This document shows, in pieces, positions 1 to 9,104 of a DNA stretch of 64,000 bases. The translations under genes and the position numbers were made by a program. The notes beneath the pieces are model-generated. The model was given only the letters and a program-made list of their open reading frames with translations. It made no database searches and was not told the DNA's origin. The stretch is taken from assembly GCF_032918005.1 (NCBI RefSeq), contig NZ_CP136628.1, positions 7,115,501 to 7,179,500 of the forward strand, given 5' to 3'. Source of the DNA: Bradyrhizobium sp. NDS-1. GTDB taxonomy: Bacteria > Pseudomonadota > Alphaproteobacteria > Rhizobiales > Xanthobacteraceae. Position 1 is the stretch's first letter. Each line of letters begins with the position of its first letter.

Positions 1-73
1 CCCAGCCGCCCGGCCCGGGATTTCCCGAGCAGGCGCCGTCGGTATAGATCGTGACATTGGGAAGCTCGCTCAC
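1..73 (-). CDS. rnhA: Ribonuclease HI, N-terminal part (runs off window start)
   Basis: Reading the minus strand from a GTG at 73 gives [20 protein letters not shown] and on to GPGGWG at the window edge. The [14 protein letters not shown] signature with the first catalytic Asp is the beginning of RNase HI, which cuts the RNA strand of RNA-DNA hybrids in the cytoplasm. Only about 24 codons are in the window. The GTG overlaps the thrB stop codon (GTGA), so the gene is translationally coupled to thrB. The ispH-thrB-rnhA order is usual in Bradyrhizobium relatives. Confidence 0.9.
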   Translation of the reverse strand, partial: MSELPNVTIYTDGACSGNPGPGGW

Positions 74-1053
74 GCCGCCTGCCCCGACGGCATCAGCCCA
101 TAGTCGCGCACGCTCGTCACGCTCTGGTGAAAGCGCAGCTTGCGGACATATTCCAGCGGATCCTTCGGCTTGACCAGCGCGCCCACGGGCACGTTGAGCC
201 AGTCCACCAGCCGCGTCAGCAGGAAGCGGATCGCAGCGCCACGCGCGAGCAGCGGCAGCGCGGCCTCTTCCGCCTCCGAGAGCTTCCGCACCCGGCCATA
301 GGCGTTGAGGAAGGCCCGCGCCTTGGTGACATTGAAGGAATGATCCGGCTCGAAGCACCAGGCGTTGAGGCAGATCGCGACGTCATAGGCCAGCATGTCG
401 TTGCAGGCGAAGGTGAAGTCGATGATCCCGGAGAGCTGGTCGCCGAGGAAGAAGACATTGTCGTTGAAGAGGTCGGCGTGGATCACGCCCTCCGGCAGAT
501 CGGTCGGCCAGACCCCGCTTGAGAGATGATCGAGCTCGGCCGCGAGAAACGCGCGCAGGCCCGGCTGCACTTCGTCGGCACGGTGTGAGGCCGCATCGAA
601 CAGCGGCCGCCAGCCGGAGACCGACAGCGCATTGGCGCGCCGAATCGCAAAGTTCGCGCCGGCCAGATGCATCTTCGCCAGCGCCGCGCCAACGCCGGCG
701 CAATGAGCCACGTTCGGCTTGCGTGGCCACATGCCTTCGAGAAAGGTGATGATCGCCGCGGGACGCCCCGACAGCTCGCGCAGCGCCTCGCCGTCCGTTC
801 CCTTCACCGGCAGCGGGCAGTTGATGCCGTGCTCCGCCAGATGCGTCATCAGGGCGAGGAAGAACGGCAGATCGTTCTTCGCCACGCGCTTCTCGTAGAG
901 CGTGAGGATGAACGAGCCCGTACTCGTATGCAGCAGGAAGTTGGTGTTCTCGACGCCCTCGGCGATGCCCTTGTAGGAGAGCAGTTCGCCGAGATCATAT
1001 TGCTTCAGGAAATCCGCAAGCTCGTCGGCGGCAACGTCGGTGTAGACCGCCAT
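70..1053 (-). CDS. thrB: Homoserine kinase (ThrB, aminoglycoside-phosphotransferase fold)
   Basis: 327 residues, the usual length for the alphaproteobacterial homoserine kinase of the APH/choline-kinase fold. It phosphorylates L-homoserine with ATP in threonine synthesis. The catalytic loop HADLFNDN (about residues 192-199) and the following metal-binding [10 protein letters not shown] are intact, and the N-terminus carries the GVENTNFLL nucleotide loop. The start ATG at 1053 follows the ispH stop by only six bases, and the stop overlaps the rnhA start, so the three genes form one minus-strand operon. The fold is unrelated to the GHMP-type ThrB of enterobacteria. Confidence 0.95.
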   Translation of the reverse strand: MAVYTDVAADELADFLKQYDLGELLSYKGIAEGVENTNFLLHTSTGSFILTLYEKRVAKNDLPFFLALMTHLAEHGINCPLPVKGTDGEALRELSGRPAAIITFLEGMWPRKPNVAHCAGVGAALAKMHLAGANFAIRRANALSVSGWRPLFDAASHRADEVQPGLRAFLAAELDHLSSGVWPTDLPEGVIHADLFNDNVFFLGDQLSGIIDFTFACNDMLAYDVAICLNAWCFEPDHSFNVTKARAFLNAYGRVRKLSEAEEAALPLLARGAAIRFLLTRLVDWLNVPVGALVKPKDPLEYVRKLRFHQSVTSVRDYGLMPSGQAA

Positions 1054-1059
1054 AAAAGT

Positions 1060-2028
1060 CTACTCGGCGGCGGCTTCAGGGCGCACCTGACGGGGCAGCG
1101 GGAAGAACTCGTTCTCCTCCGCAGCCGAGACCGTCTCCACATGCAGCGTGTAACGCTCGGCGAACGCGTCCATGATCTCCTCGACGATCACCTCCGGCGC
1201 GGATGCGCCTGCGGTGATGCCGAGACTCGTGATGTTGCCGAACTTGGTCCAGTCGATGTCGGTGGCGCGCTGCGCCAGCACCGCGATCCCGCAGCCCTCG
1301 CGCTCCGCGACCTCGCGAAGGCGCTGCGAGTTCGAGGAGTTCGGCGCACCGACCACGATCAGCGCGTCGACCACCGGCGCCACCTTCTTCACCGCGAGCT
1401 GGCGGTTGGTGGTGGCGTAGCAGATGTCTTCCTTGTGCGGCCCGTTGATGTTCGGGAAGCGCTCCTTCAGGAGCGCCACGATCTCCGCGGTGTCGTCGAT
1501 CGACAGCGTGGTCTGGGTCACGAAGGCGAGGTTGTTGGGGTCCTTCGGGGCGATGGTCTTGGCGTCCTCGGCAGTCTCGATCAGGGTCACGGCCCCGGTC
1601 GGAAGCTGGCCGAGCGTGCCGACCACCTCGGGATGATGGGAGTGGCCGATCAGGAATATCTCGCGGCCACGCTTGAAGTGGATCGCGGCCTCGCGGTGCA
1701 CCTTGGTCACCAGCGGGCAGGTCGCATCCAGCGAGAACAGATTGCGCGACTGGGCGTCGGCCGGAACCGATTTCGGCACGCCATGGGCCGAGAACACCAC
1801 CGGTGCGGTGGTGTTTTCCGGGATTTCGGCGAGCTCCTCGACGAAGATGGCGCCCTTCTTCTTCAACCCATCGACGACGTACTTGTTGTGCACAATCTCG
1901 TGGCGAACATAGACGGGGGCGCCGTATTTATCGAGCGCCCGTTCCACGGTGTCGATCGCCCGGACCACCCCGGCGCAGAAGCCACGGGGAGAACAAAGCA
2001 CGATCTTGAGGTCTGGTTTGGCTGACAT
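1060..2028 (-). CDS. ispH: 4-hydroxy-3-methylbut-2-enyl diphosphate reductase (IspH/LytB)
   Basis: The last enzyme of the MEP isoprenoid pathway. It reduces HMBPP to IPP and DMAPP with a [4Fe-4S] cluster. The three cluster cysteines are visible in [21 protein letters not shown] and [10 protein letters not shown], and the substrate-binding [14 protein letters not shown] and [10 protein letters not shown] segments are intact. I chose the ATG at 2028 ([11 protein letters not shown]), which matches the family N-terminus, over an in-frame ATG 24 bases upstream. It is the first gene of the ispH-thrB-rnhA operon. Confidence 0.96.
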   Translation of the reverse strand: MSAKPDLKIVLCSPRGFCAGVVRAIDTVERALDKYGAPVYVRHEIVHNKYVVDGLKKKGAIFVEELAEIPENTTAPVVFSAHGVPKSVPADAQSRNLFSLDATCPLVTKVHREAAIHFKRGREIFLIGHSHHPEVVGTLGQLPTGAVTLIETAEDAKTIAPKDPNNLAFVTQTTLSIDDTAEIVALLKERFPNINGPHKEDICYATTNRQLAVKKVAPVVDALIVVGAPNSSNSQRLREVAEREGCGIAVLAQRATDIDWTKFGNITSLGITAGASAPEVIVEEIMDAFAERYTLHVETVSAAEENEFFPLPRQVRPEAAAE

Positions 2029-2271
2029 TGAGCGATCTCGGGACCGAATCACCTCGCCAAATGGGCGGGGAGCGGTCGATGAATGGAATAGGGCTTAGGT
2101 ACGGGCTTACAGGGAATTGGGCCCCCTTTCGGGCGCTGTCAAGGCACTATCTATAGCAGAACCATTGCGTGGCTACCCCCTCCCGGCTTATATAGCGCGA
2201 ATTCCCAGTCATCGCTGATGACCACCGGCTTCGCCTCCAGAGGGGTGGGCGAAGCACAAAGGAGATTTGCC

Positions 2272-2967
2272 ATGAGCAACGCACCTCTGATGCCCAAGGC
2301 GACCGCCGTCTGGCTGCTCGACAACACCGCGCTGACCTTCGACCAGGTCGCCGATTTCACCAAGATGCATCCCCTCGAGGTGCGCGCGATCGCCGACGGC
2401 GATGCGGCCCAGGGCATCAAGGGCATGGATCCCCTCTCCAATGGCCAGCTGACCCGCGAGGAGATCGAGAAGGGCGAGAGCAATCCGGATTACCGGCTCC
2501 GCCTCCAGGAAAGCAAGGTGGTGCTGCCACCCCAGCCCAAGCGCAAGGGCCCGCGCTACACCCCGGTCTCGCGCCGCCACGAGCGTCCGAGCGCCATCCT
2601 CTGGCTGCTCCGCAACCATGCCGAGCTCAAGGACGCCCAGATCATGCGCCTGGTCGGGACCACCAAGAGCACGATCGCGAGCGTGCGGGACCGCACCCAC
2701 TGGAATACCTCCCAGCTGACCCCGATCGACCCCGTCACCCTTGGCCTCTGCTCGCAGATCGAGCTCGATTTTGAGGTGGCGCGCGCGGCCAAGGAGAAGC
2801 CGATCGACGCAGCCTATGGCGGCGCAACCCTGCTGCCGGCGTCCGAGACCACCAAGAAGGACGAGTTCGAGCCGGCCGAGCGATCGAGCGACGACCTCAA
2901 CCTCGACGCCGTATTCGCCAAGTTGAAGACGCTCGGCGGCAAGAAGCAGGAAGACGAGGAGGAGTAG
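2272..2967 (+). CDS. trcR: DUF1013 family cell-cycle transcriptional regulator (TrcR-like)
   Basis: The ATG at 2272 follows a good ribosome site AAAGGAG at 2258-2264. An upstream in-frame start lacks one. The 231-residue protein begins MSNAPLMPKATAVWLLDNTALTF and contains two HTH-like stretches, around ALTFDQVADFTKMHPLEVRAI and AQIMRLVGTTKSTIASVRD, joined by a basic linker, with an acidic tail. This is the DUF1013 family, nearly universal in Alphaproteobacteria and annotated as the cell-cycle regulator TrcR. DNA binding is inferred. It stands alone between the divergent ispH operon and a terminator, so it is probably a single-gene transcript. Confidence 0.85.
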   Translation: MSNAPLMPKATAVWLLDNTALTFDQVADFTKMHPLEVRAIADGDAAQGIKGMDPLSNGQLTREEIEKGESNPDYRLRLQESKVVLPPQPKRKGPRYTPVSRRHERPSAILWLLRNHAELKDAQIMRLVGTTKSTIASVRDRTHWNTSQLTPIDPVTLGLCSQIELDFEVARAAKEKPIDAAYGGATLLPASETTKKDEFEPAERSSDDLNLDAVFAKLKTLGGKKQEDEEE

Positions 2968-2997
2968 TTCCTCTCTCGTTCATTCACCATCGAATGC

Positions 2998-3030
2998 AAA
3001 CGCGGCGGGAGAACCCGCCGCGTTTTTGTT
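2998..3030 (+). terminator. Rho-independent terminator of trcR
   Basis: A perfect 9-bp GC-rich stem CGCGGCGGG / CCCGCCGCG (3001-3009 and 3014-3022) closes a four-base loop and is followed by TTTTTGTTTG. It lies 34 bases after the trcR stop. Confidence 0.9.
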
Positions 3031-3119
3031 TGTGAGAGGGCTTTGAGCGATAGAGCGCGCCACACCCGCGCAGTCGTCCCCGGGACGACTGCGGAGTTGT
3101 CGTTCTATGCGAGCGTCCC

Positions 3120-3866
3120 TCAGAACTTGTACGTCACGCCCGCGCCGACCAGCCACGGATCGATATGCGCGGTGCCGGTGACCGGCAGGCCGGAGACGGT
3201 CGCGCTGTAATCCGGACGCAGCCAGAGCTTCTTGACGTCGACGTTGAGACCCCAGTGCCGGTCGATCATGTAGTCGAAGCCGAACTGCACGGCGCCGCCC
3301 CATGCATTGCTGACGTGCAGGTTGGTGGTGGTGGCGACGATCGCGGGCGGACCGGCGATGGCGGCCGGCGCATTGGCCGCCGAATTGTTGAAGAACACGG
3401 TGTAGTTGACGCCGGCGCCGATATACGGCTTGAACGCGCCGAACTGGTCGAAGTGATATTGCAGCGTCAGCGTCGGCGGCAGCAGCGTGGTCTTTCCGAT
3501 CGGCAGGTTCGCAAGCGAGCCGGTGCCGCTGATCGAGTGCCGGGTGACGCCGAGGATCAGTTCGGCCGCGATGTTCTTGGTGAAAAAATAGCTGATGTCG
3601 AGCTCGGGGACGACCTGGTCGCTGATCGACAGGCCGGAATTCGGCGACGACAGCGAGGGCACGCCCGCCACATTGACGGTCGAGCCGCCGGCATCGGGCA
3701 ACACGCCGAGCACGCGCAGGCGCACCATCCACGGATTGAACGCCTCCACCTGCGGCGGCGCCTTCTTGTAAACCGGCAAATCAGCCGCCTGCACCGATGC
3801 AAACATGCCCGCGATCATCGCACCAACCGTCGCAAGCCGCGCCAGGTTTCTTGTCGTTCTCTGCAT
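3120..3866 (-). CDS. ompW: OmpW family outer membrane protein
   Basis: 248 residues with a signal peptide (RLATVGAMIAGMFASVQA, cleavage near residue 27) and alternating beta-strand sequence ending in VGAGVTYKF, a terminal aromatic outer-membrane signature. The segments AFNPWMVRLRVLGVLP, VPELDISYFFTKNIAAEL and FKPYIGAGVNYTVFF are characteristic of OmpW, an eight-stranded barrel thought to carry small hydrophobic molecules. No operon partner is present. About 190 bases separate it from a small lipoprotein gene downstream. Confidence 0.9.
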   Translation of the reverse strand: MQRTTRNLARLATVGAMIAGMFASVQAADLPVYKKAPPQVEAFNPWMVRLRVLGVLPDAGGSTVNVAGVPSLSSPNSGLSISDQVVPELDISYFFTKNIAAELILGVTRHSISGTGSLANLPIGKTTLLPPTLTLQYHFDQFGAFKPYIGAGVNYTVFFNNSAANAPAAIAGPPAIVATTTNLHVSNAWGGAVQFGFDYMIDRHWGLNVDVKKLWLRPDYSATVSGLPVTGTAHIDPWLVGAGVTYKF

Positions 3867-4058
3867 TTCAATCCCCTTCAGCCGTCTCTCGCGCGTCGTT
3901 GCGCGACAAGAGCGTCAGAGCAGAAAGGGGATGGTGAAGGATTTGATGCCGATCAAACCAGGCGAAGGCCGCCACGATTTGGCCACGGCGTTGCAGATGT
4001 GCCACGGAAACAGCGCATGCGTTGTGCGCGGCGCGGCAGGAAAATGCCGCAGCTCACA

Positions 4059-4319
4059 TCAAGGCCGCTCGGGATGGTTCAGCATGTATTCGCCGAGGTC
4101 GCGCTGGCGACGGTCGGCACGCGCGGTGGCGGCGTTGCGCTGGACGTCGCGGTCCTTGCGGCAGGCCACGTATTCCGGCGAGCCTACCGCATAGCCGCGG
4201 CTCTGGCAGACCGCGTCGTCATCGTCACCACCCGCCGCCACCGGCGTCTGATAGCGCGAGGAGCAGGCGGAGAGCATGAGGCCGGCAAACACAATCGCAA
4301 GAAACGGCTTCGAATTCAT
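4059..4319 (-). CDS. Small lipoprotein, function unknown
   Basis: I take the ATG at 4319 (MNSKPFLAIVFAGLMLSAC) as the start because it opens a type II signal peptide with lipobox LSAC. A longer in-frame reading begins inside a dispersed repeat. The mature part of about 66 residues has an acidic DDDD patch, a single extra pair of cysteines (AVCQSRGY and YVACRKD) that could form a disulfide, and a basic C-terminus. Similar short lipoproteins are common in Bradyrhizobium, but I do not recognise a role. Confidence 0.75.
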   Translation of the reverse strand: MNSKPFLAIVFAGLMLSACSSRYQTPVAAGGDDDDAVCQSRGYAVGSPEYVACRKDRDVQRNAATARADRRQRDLGEYMLNHPERP

Positions 4320-4335
4320 AGCAGCTCTTTCGTCC

Positions 4336-4444
4336 TCATGGCGAGGAGCCCGCGCAGCGGGCGTCGCGAACCATGCAGGCCCGGATGCAGCAGCGGGGCC
4401 TTTCATCCTTCGAGATGCGCCGGGCGCGCGCCTCAGGATGAGGG
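4336..4444. repeat. Dispersed intergenic repeat, copy 1 (second copy 49036-49163)
   Basis: The stretch shares several blocks with 49036-49163: TCATGG near the start, CGCGAACC/GCGAACCATG in the middle, ATGCA-GGCCTTTCATCCTTCGAGA, and a CTCAGGA-GAGGG end. It includes a small hairpin around CATCCTTCGAGATGCGC and GCGCGCCTCAGGATGAGG. It lies just upstream of the lipoprotein gene and contains no coding sequence of its own. Confidence 0.7.
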
Positions 4445-4487
4445 TTGAGCGGAAAAATGCGGCCTATTCAAGCCCCATCTGATCGCC

Positions 4488-6398
4488 TCACACCCTCCCC
4501 TTCAGCGCCTCCCCGATCTCGTCGAGCGTCTTGGGATCTTCGATCGTCGCCGGCATGGTCCAGGACTCGCCGTCGGCGATCTTCTTGATGGTGCCGCGAA
4601 GAATCTTGCCGGAACGCGTCTTCGGCAGGCGGCCGACGGTGATCGCGAGCTTGAAGGCGGCGACCGGGCCGAGCTTGTCGCGCACCAGCGCGACGATCTC
4701 CTTCTCGATCTCCGCCGGCGCACGCTTCACGCCGGCCTTGAGCACCAGGAAGCCGCAGGGCACTTCGCCCTTGATCGCGTCCTTGACGCCGAGCACGGCA
4801 CATTCGGCGACATCGGGATGCGAGGCCAGAATCTCCTCCATGCCGCCGGTGGAGAGCCGATGGCCGGCGACGTTGATGATGTCGTCGGTGCGGCCCATGA
4901 CGAAGACGTAGCCGTCCTCGTCCTTGTAGCCGGCATCGGATGTTTTGTAATAGCCGGGGAATTCGGTGAGATACGCCTCCCTGAAGCGCTCATCCTGATT
5001 CCACAGCGTCGGCAGGCAGCCGGGCGGCATCGGCAGCTTGATGACGATCGAGCCCATGGTGTTGGGTCCCACGGGCTTTGCCGCCTCGTCGACCACGTCC
5101 ACCTGGTAGCCCGGCATCGGCACCGTCGGCGAGCCGTGCTTCACCGGCAGCATGCCGAGTCCGACCGGGTTGCCGGCGATGCACCAGCCGGTCTCGGTCT
5201 GCCACCAATGGTCGATCACCGGCACCTTCAGCTGCTGCTCAGCCCATTCCACCGTCGGCGGATCGGCGCGCTCGCCGGCCAAAAAGAGCGTGCGGAACTT
5301 CGACAGGTCGTACTGCCGGATGAACTTTCCTTCCGGATCCTCTTTCCGGATCGCGCGGAACGCGGTCGGCGCGGTGAAGAACGCGACCGCCTTGTGCTCC
5401 GAGATGACGCGCCAGAACGCGCCGGCATCGGGCGTACCGACGGGCTTGCCCTCGTACATGATCGTCGTCGCGCCGTGCAGCAGCGGACCGTAGACGATGT
5501 AGCTGTGGCCGACCACCCAGCCGATATCGGAGCCGCACCACCACACCTCGCCCGGCTTGACGCCGTAGAGGTTGAACATCGACCATTTCACCGCGACGAG
5601 ATGGCCGCCATTGTCGCGCACGACGCCCTTGGGAATGCCCGTGGTGCCTGAAGTATAGAGGATGTAGAGCGGATCGGTCGCGGCGACCGGGACGCAAGGC
5701 GCTTTCTTGCCGTCGTTCAGCGCCTTGCGGCGCAGGCTCGCCCAATCATAGTCCCGGCCCGGGGTCAGGTCGCAAGTCAGTTGTGGACGTTGCAGCACGA
5801 TGCAGGCCTTCGGCTTGCTGCCGGCAAGCCTGATCGCCTCGTCGAGCAGCGGCTTGTACTGCACGATCCGGCCCGGCTCGATGCCGCAGCTTGCGGAGAG
5901 AATGAGTTTCGGCTGCGCGTCGTCGATTCGGGTGGCGAGCTCTTTCGCGGCAAAGCCGCCGAACACCACGGAATGCACCGCACCGATCCGCGCGCAGGCG
6001 AGCATCGCGACCACGGCCTCCGTCACCATCGGCATATAGAGGATGACACGATCGCCCTTGGCGACGCTGAAATCCTGCATGATCGCGGCGAGCGCCTGCA
6101 CCTCGTTCAGCAGTTCCGCATAGGTCAGTTGGGTGACGCTGCCCGTCAGCGGCGAATCATGGATCAGCGCGACCTGGTCGGCGCGGCCGCGTTCGACATG
6201 GCGATCGAGCGCGTTGTAGCAGGTATTGACGACACCGCCGGCGAACCAGCGGCCGTAGGTCCCCTGCGAGGGATCGAAGATCGTCTTCGGCGGCTCGATC
6301 CAGTCGATCTCCTTCGCCGCCTCGGCCCAGAAGCCTTCGGGATCGGCCAGCGAGCGCGCATGGACTTCGTGATAACGACTTTTACCGTCGGCGTTCAT
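4488..6398 (-). CDS. prpE: Propionate-CoA ligase (PrpE-type acyl-CoA synthetase)
   Basis: A 636-residue acyl-adenylate-forming enzyme. The P-loop YILYTSGTTGIPKGVVRD, the hinge GYKDEDGYVFVMGRTDD, INVAGHRLSTGGMEEI, and the C-terminal RSGKILRGT are all intact; the lysine near residue 598 is the usual regulatory acylation site. The GVVRDNGGH after the P-loop distinguishes PrpE from acetyl-CoA synthetase Acs. It would activate propionate (or acetate) to the CoA ester in the cytoplasm. No methylcitrate or propionyl-CoA carboxylase genes are adjacent, so it appears to be a single-gene unit. Confidence 0.88.
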   Translation of the reverse strand: MNADGKSRYHEVHARSLADPEGFWAEAAKEIDWIEPPKTIFDPSQGTYGRWFAGGVVNTCYNALDRHVERGRADQVALIHDSPLTGSVTQLTYAELLNEVQALAAIMQDFSVAKGDRVILYMPMVTEAVVAMLACARIGAVHSVVFGGFAAKELATRIDDAQPKLILSASCGIEPGRIVQYKPLLDEAIRLAGSKPKACIVLQRPQLTCDLTPGRDYDWASLRRKALNDGKKAPCVPVAATDPLYILYTSGTTGIPKGVVRDNGGHLVAVKWSMFNLYGVKPGEVWWCGSDIGWVVGHSYIVYGPLLHGATTIMYEGKPVGTPDAGAFWRVISEHKAVAFFTAPTAFRAIRKEDPEGKFIRQYDLSKFRTLFLAGERADPPTVEWAEQQLKVPVIDHWWQTETGWCIAGNPVGLGMLPVKHGSPTVPMPGYQVDVVDEAAKPVGPNTMGSIVIKLPMPPGCLPTLWNQDERFREAYLTEFPGYYKTSDAGYKDEDGYVFVMGRTDDIINVAGHRLSTGGMEEILASHPDVAECAVLGVKDAIKGEVPCGFLVLKAGVKRAPAEIEKEIVALVRDKLGPVAAFKLAITVGRLPKTRSGKILRGTIKKIADGESWTMPATIEDPKTLDEIGEALKGRV

Positions 6399-6724
6399 TC
6401 CCGCGCTCCCGTCCCTTTATTGGCCTGACCTTGAACCTTGCGGCAGAACGGTCGCCCCGCCATGACCCGGATCAAGTATCGGACTTGTTTGGGGGCTATT
6501 TTCCCGGGAACGAGCCGCGGTTCAAGCTGAAAAGGATGGGGCATTACTCCCACTCCCTCTCGCGGAGGAGGGGTGGGGGTGCCGCCGCGCCGGGATTGCC
6601 AGAGGCGTTCGAGGAAATCCCCAAGGCGAGAAAGCCCTCACCCGCCGCGCTCTTCGAGCGCTGCGACCTCCCCCCAAGCGAGAGAGGTAACCGGAGCCAG
6701 CCGCGCGACTTCGGCTCTCGGTTC
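6399..6724. other. 326-base intergenic region with palindromic repeat sequence, no gene
   Basis: No convincing coding sequence is seen. Around 6548-6580 there is an imperfect hairpin CACTCCCTCTCGCGGAGGAGGGGTG, and 6640-6700 holds further C-rich and GA-rich tracts of the kind found in the short palindromic repeats between Bradyrhizobium genes. The first ~90 bases presumably carry the prpE promoter. Confidence 0.5.
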
Positions 6725-8107
6725 TCAGCTCTCCATCGCATTCAGCCGTTGCAGATGGTCCTGCATGATCTTCTTCAGGTCGTAGCCGGGACGACCAAAG
6801 CTGGCGTTACGGAGGCTGAGGAAATCGCGCTGGGTCTTCCGCAGCTCGCCGGCCGCGCGCTTGCCCGCCGATTTGAGCACGCGCTCGAACGTCTCGGCGA
6901 TCTGGCGGTCAAGCACGCCCAGTTGCGGATCGGCACAGATCACCTTCTCGACCTCACGCCTGGCCGTCGCGCATGGGAAGGACGGACCATTGCCGGACGC
7001 CGCATTCAGCGCCCGCGGCGGCTCGCCGCCGAACTTGGCGATCTCCGCCATCGTGCTGCGGCGGCCGTTCGCTGCATTCTCGTTGCCGGGGTCCAGCTTG
7101 AGCGCCGTTTCATAATCGGCCAGCGCCTTCTTCCGCTCTCCCATCTTCTTGTAGAGCACGGCGCGGTTGTTGTAGGTCTTTGCGAAATTCGGATCGAGCT
7201 CGAGCGCGGCATCATAGTCGCTCAGCGCAGCTCCGAGCTCGCCCTTGAACTGATGGGAATCGCCGCGATTGGTCAGGAAATTGGCGCGCCGCTCCCGCCG
7301 GATCGCCTGGTCGTAATCGGCAATCGCCTTGTCGTACTCGCCCATCGCAGCGTAGGTCAGGCCGCGATTGCCGTAGTATTCCGGCACCTTCGGATCGAGC
7401 CTGATCGCCTCGCCGTCATCGGCGACCGCCTTGTCGAGCTGGCCGAGCTTCTTCCAGGCCGCGCCGCGGTTGGTGTAGGTGCGGGGCCGGTCGGGGTCGA
7501 GCCGCAAGGCCTCGTCGAAATTCTTGATCGCCTTTTCGTTGTCGCCGCCGAGGTAATAGGCCACGCCGCGGTCGGACCAGGCCTGCGCATAATCCGGCTT
7601 CAGCTTGATGGCCTGGTCGTAATCGGCGAGCGCGCGGTCGAGCCGGCGCTGATTGGTATAGACGACGCCGCGCAGCTCGAAGGCTTCCGCATTCTCGGGA
7701 TCAAGCTCGATCGCCTTGCTGAGGTCAGCCGCAGCGCGGTTGAGGTCTCCGCCGGCCTCGCGCAGAAGGTCTCCCCGCAGGCGCCAGGCCTTTGCATCCT
7801 TGCCGTTGAGCGCAATGGCGCGGTCGATGTCTCGCAGCGCCTGAGTGAGGCCGCCCGAGGTGCGCGCATGGGCGTCGGCGCGAACCAGCAGGGCCGCGGC
7901 GCGGTCGGAAGCGGGATTGGCGGCCTGGTCGATGATGGTGCTGCAGGCCAGGATCAACTCGGCCGGAGCAGCCTTGCTGCCCGGCACGCAATCGGCGGCA
8001 GAGGCCGGGGCGGCGACAAGGAAGCTCATTGCCGCGCTGAACAGAAAGATTCGCAGCGAACTCTTGGCAAACGAAGAGGTTTGCGCGGAAGGTAGCGTGC
8101 CGCACAT
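6725..8107 (-). CDS. Secreted TPR protein with C-terminal LprI-like domain
   Basis: 460 residues. A signal peptide (IFLFSAAMSFLVAAPASA) precedes a Cys-containing N-terminal helix pair, then roughly eight tandem 34-residue TPR units whose A/B helices are visible as repeats of the type ALADYDQAIKLKPDYAQAWSDRG. Near residue 375 the sequence changes to PSFPCATARREVEKVICADP, the pattern of the LprI / DUF1311 family (lysozyme-inhibitor-like, paired cysteines). Periplasmic protein-protein scaffolding is inferred. The next gene upstream is a shorter relative with the same domain order and the same GRPGYDLKK-M-LQRLN ending, so the two arose by duplication. Confidence 0.8.
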   Translation of the reverse strand: MCGTLPSAQTSSFAKSSLRIFLFSAAMSFLVAAPASAADCVPGSKAAPAELILACSTIIDQAANPASDRAAALLVRADAHARTSGGLTQALRDIDRAIALNGKDAKAWRLRGDLLREAGGDLNRAAADLSKAIELDPENAEAFELRGVVYTNQRRLDRALADYDQAIKLKPDYAQAWSDRGVAYYLGGDNEKAIKNFDEALRLDPDRPRTYTNRGAAWKKLGQLDKAVADDGEAIRLDPKVPEYYGNRGLTYAAMGEYDKAIADYDQAIRRERRANFLTNRGDSHQFKGELGAALSDYDAALELDPNFAKTYNNRAVLYKKMGERKKALADYETALKLDPGNENAANGRRSTMAEIAKFGGEPPRALNAASGNGPSFPCATARREVEKVICADPQLGVLDRQIAETFERVLKSAGKRAAGELRKTQRDFLSLRNASFGRPGYDLKKIMQDHLQRLNAMES

Positions 8108-8238
8108 GGCAGAGGACTCCGTGACGTCGGGTTCTCACCATTGTCGCGGCTGGCAAGGGATGGGTTCAATGAGGGCTGTAGTCAGGGGCAGACGATGCTT
8201 GCACTCGCTCGCCCCGCTTGCGGGGAGAGGCGAAGAGC

Positions 8239-9009
8239 TCAAAACCCGTCCACCCCGTTGAGCCGTTGCAATCGCTCCTGCATCGCCTTCTTCAGATCGT
8301 ACCCCGGCCGGCCGAATTCGGCATTGCGGCGCGCGATGAACTCGTCCTGCTCGCGCTGGAGGTTCTTCGCTTCCGCCGCATTGCGCGCCTCCCGGATCGC
8401 ACGTGCGTTCGACCCAAAAATCTCGCGATCGAGATCGGCGAGCTCGCGATTGCCGCAGATCGCTTTCTCGACGGCTCGGGCCGCACGCCTGCAATTGAAG
8501 CTGGGCTTGCCGGCGAGGGCCATCTGCGCGCCGATCCGCTCGAGCTCGCGTGCCATCGCCTTGTGATTGGCCTTGGCCTTCTCGTGGTTCGGATTGATCT
8601 TCAGTGCCGCGCCGAAATCCTGGACCGCCTTGGGCTTGTCGCCCTTCCTGAGCCAGAGCTCGCCGCGCGCATTGAAGATGTCGGCAAGGGTGGGGTCGAG
8701 CAGAAGCGCGCGGCTGTCGTCGGCGATGGCCCGATCGATCTGGTCGTGCCGCGCATAGAGCGCCGCGCGTGCGATCAGCGCCTTGATCAGATCCGCCTTC
8801 GCCGTCTTTTCATTGTCGATCACGGCGGCGCAGGCTGTGGCGGCCTTGTTCATGTCGTCGACTGCTGCCGCCGCAAGGCATGAGGCAATATCGACCTGTA
8901 TGACCCCAGCCGGCTCGCCGCCGGTCGCAGCCTGAGCGACGGCGAGCGGGAGCGCGCAAAGCAACAGGCCAGCTGACGATTGAATGAGGTTTCGGAAACG
9001 CATGCTCAT
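8239..9009 (-). CDS. Secreted TPR protein with LprI-like domain, short paralogue
   Basis: 256 residues with signal peptide (SAGLLLCALPLAVAQA), only about three TPR units, then the LprI-like segment PSFNCRRAARAVEKAICGNR and a C-terminus FGRPGYDLKKAMQERLQRLNG that closely matches the neighbour at 6725-8107. It reads toward that gene with a 131-base gap, so co-transcription is possible. The shared C-terminal block suggests both bind a similar partner. The start could be residue 1 or the Met two codons later. Confidence 0.78.
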   Translation of the reverse strand: MSMRFRNLIQSSAGLLLCALPLAVAQAATGGEPAGVIQVDIASCLAAAAVDDMNKAATACAAVIDNEKTAKADLIKALIARAALYARHDQIDRAIADDSRALLLDPTLADIFNARGELWLRKGDKPKAVQDFGAALKINPNHEKAKANHKAMARELERIGAQMALAGKPSFNCRRAARAVEKAICGNRELADLDREIFGSNARAIREARNAAEAKNLQREQDEFIARRNAEFGRPGYDLKKAMQERLQRLNGVDGF

Positions 9010-9104
9010 TGCAGTCGGAGTCTTGCTTTCGGTCTCTTAACTCTTGCTTCAAGTCTTGCCTCGGGGCCGTACTATCCATCATAGACCCGGATTGGTGCTA
9101 GCTT

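Noticed and set aside
341..375. A plus-strand TGATCCG-N15-CGTT match to the RpoE-type promoter inside thrB
   Set aside because: It is antisense within a coding gene with no plus-strand gene after it, so I read it as a chance match. It shows that the pattern alone, without position, is not proof.
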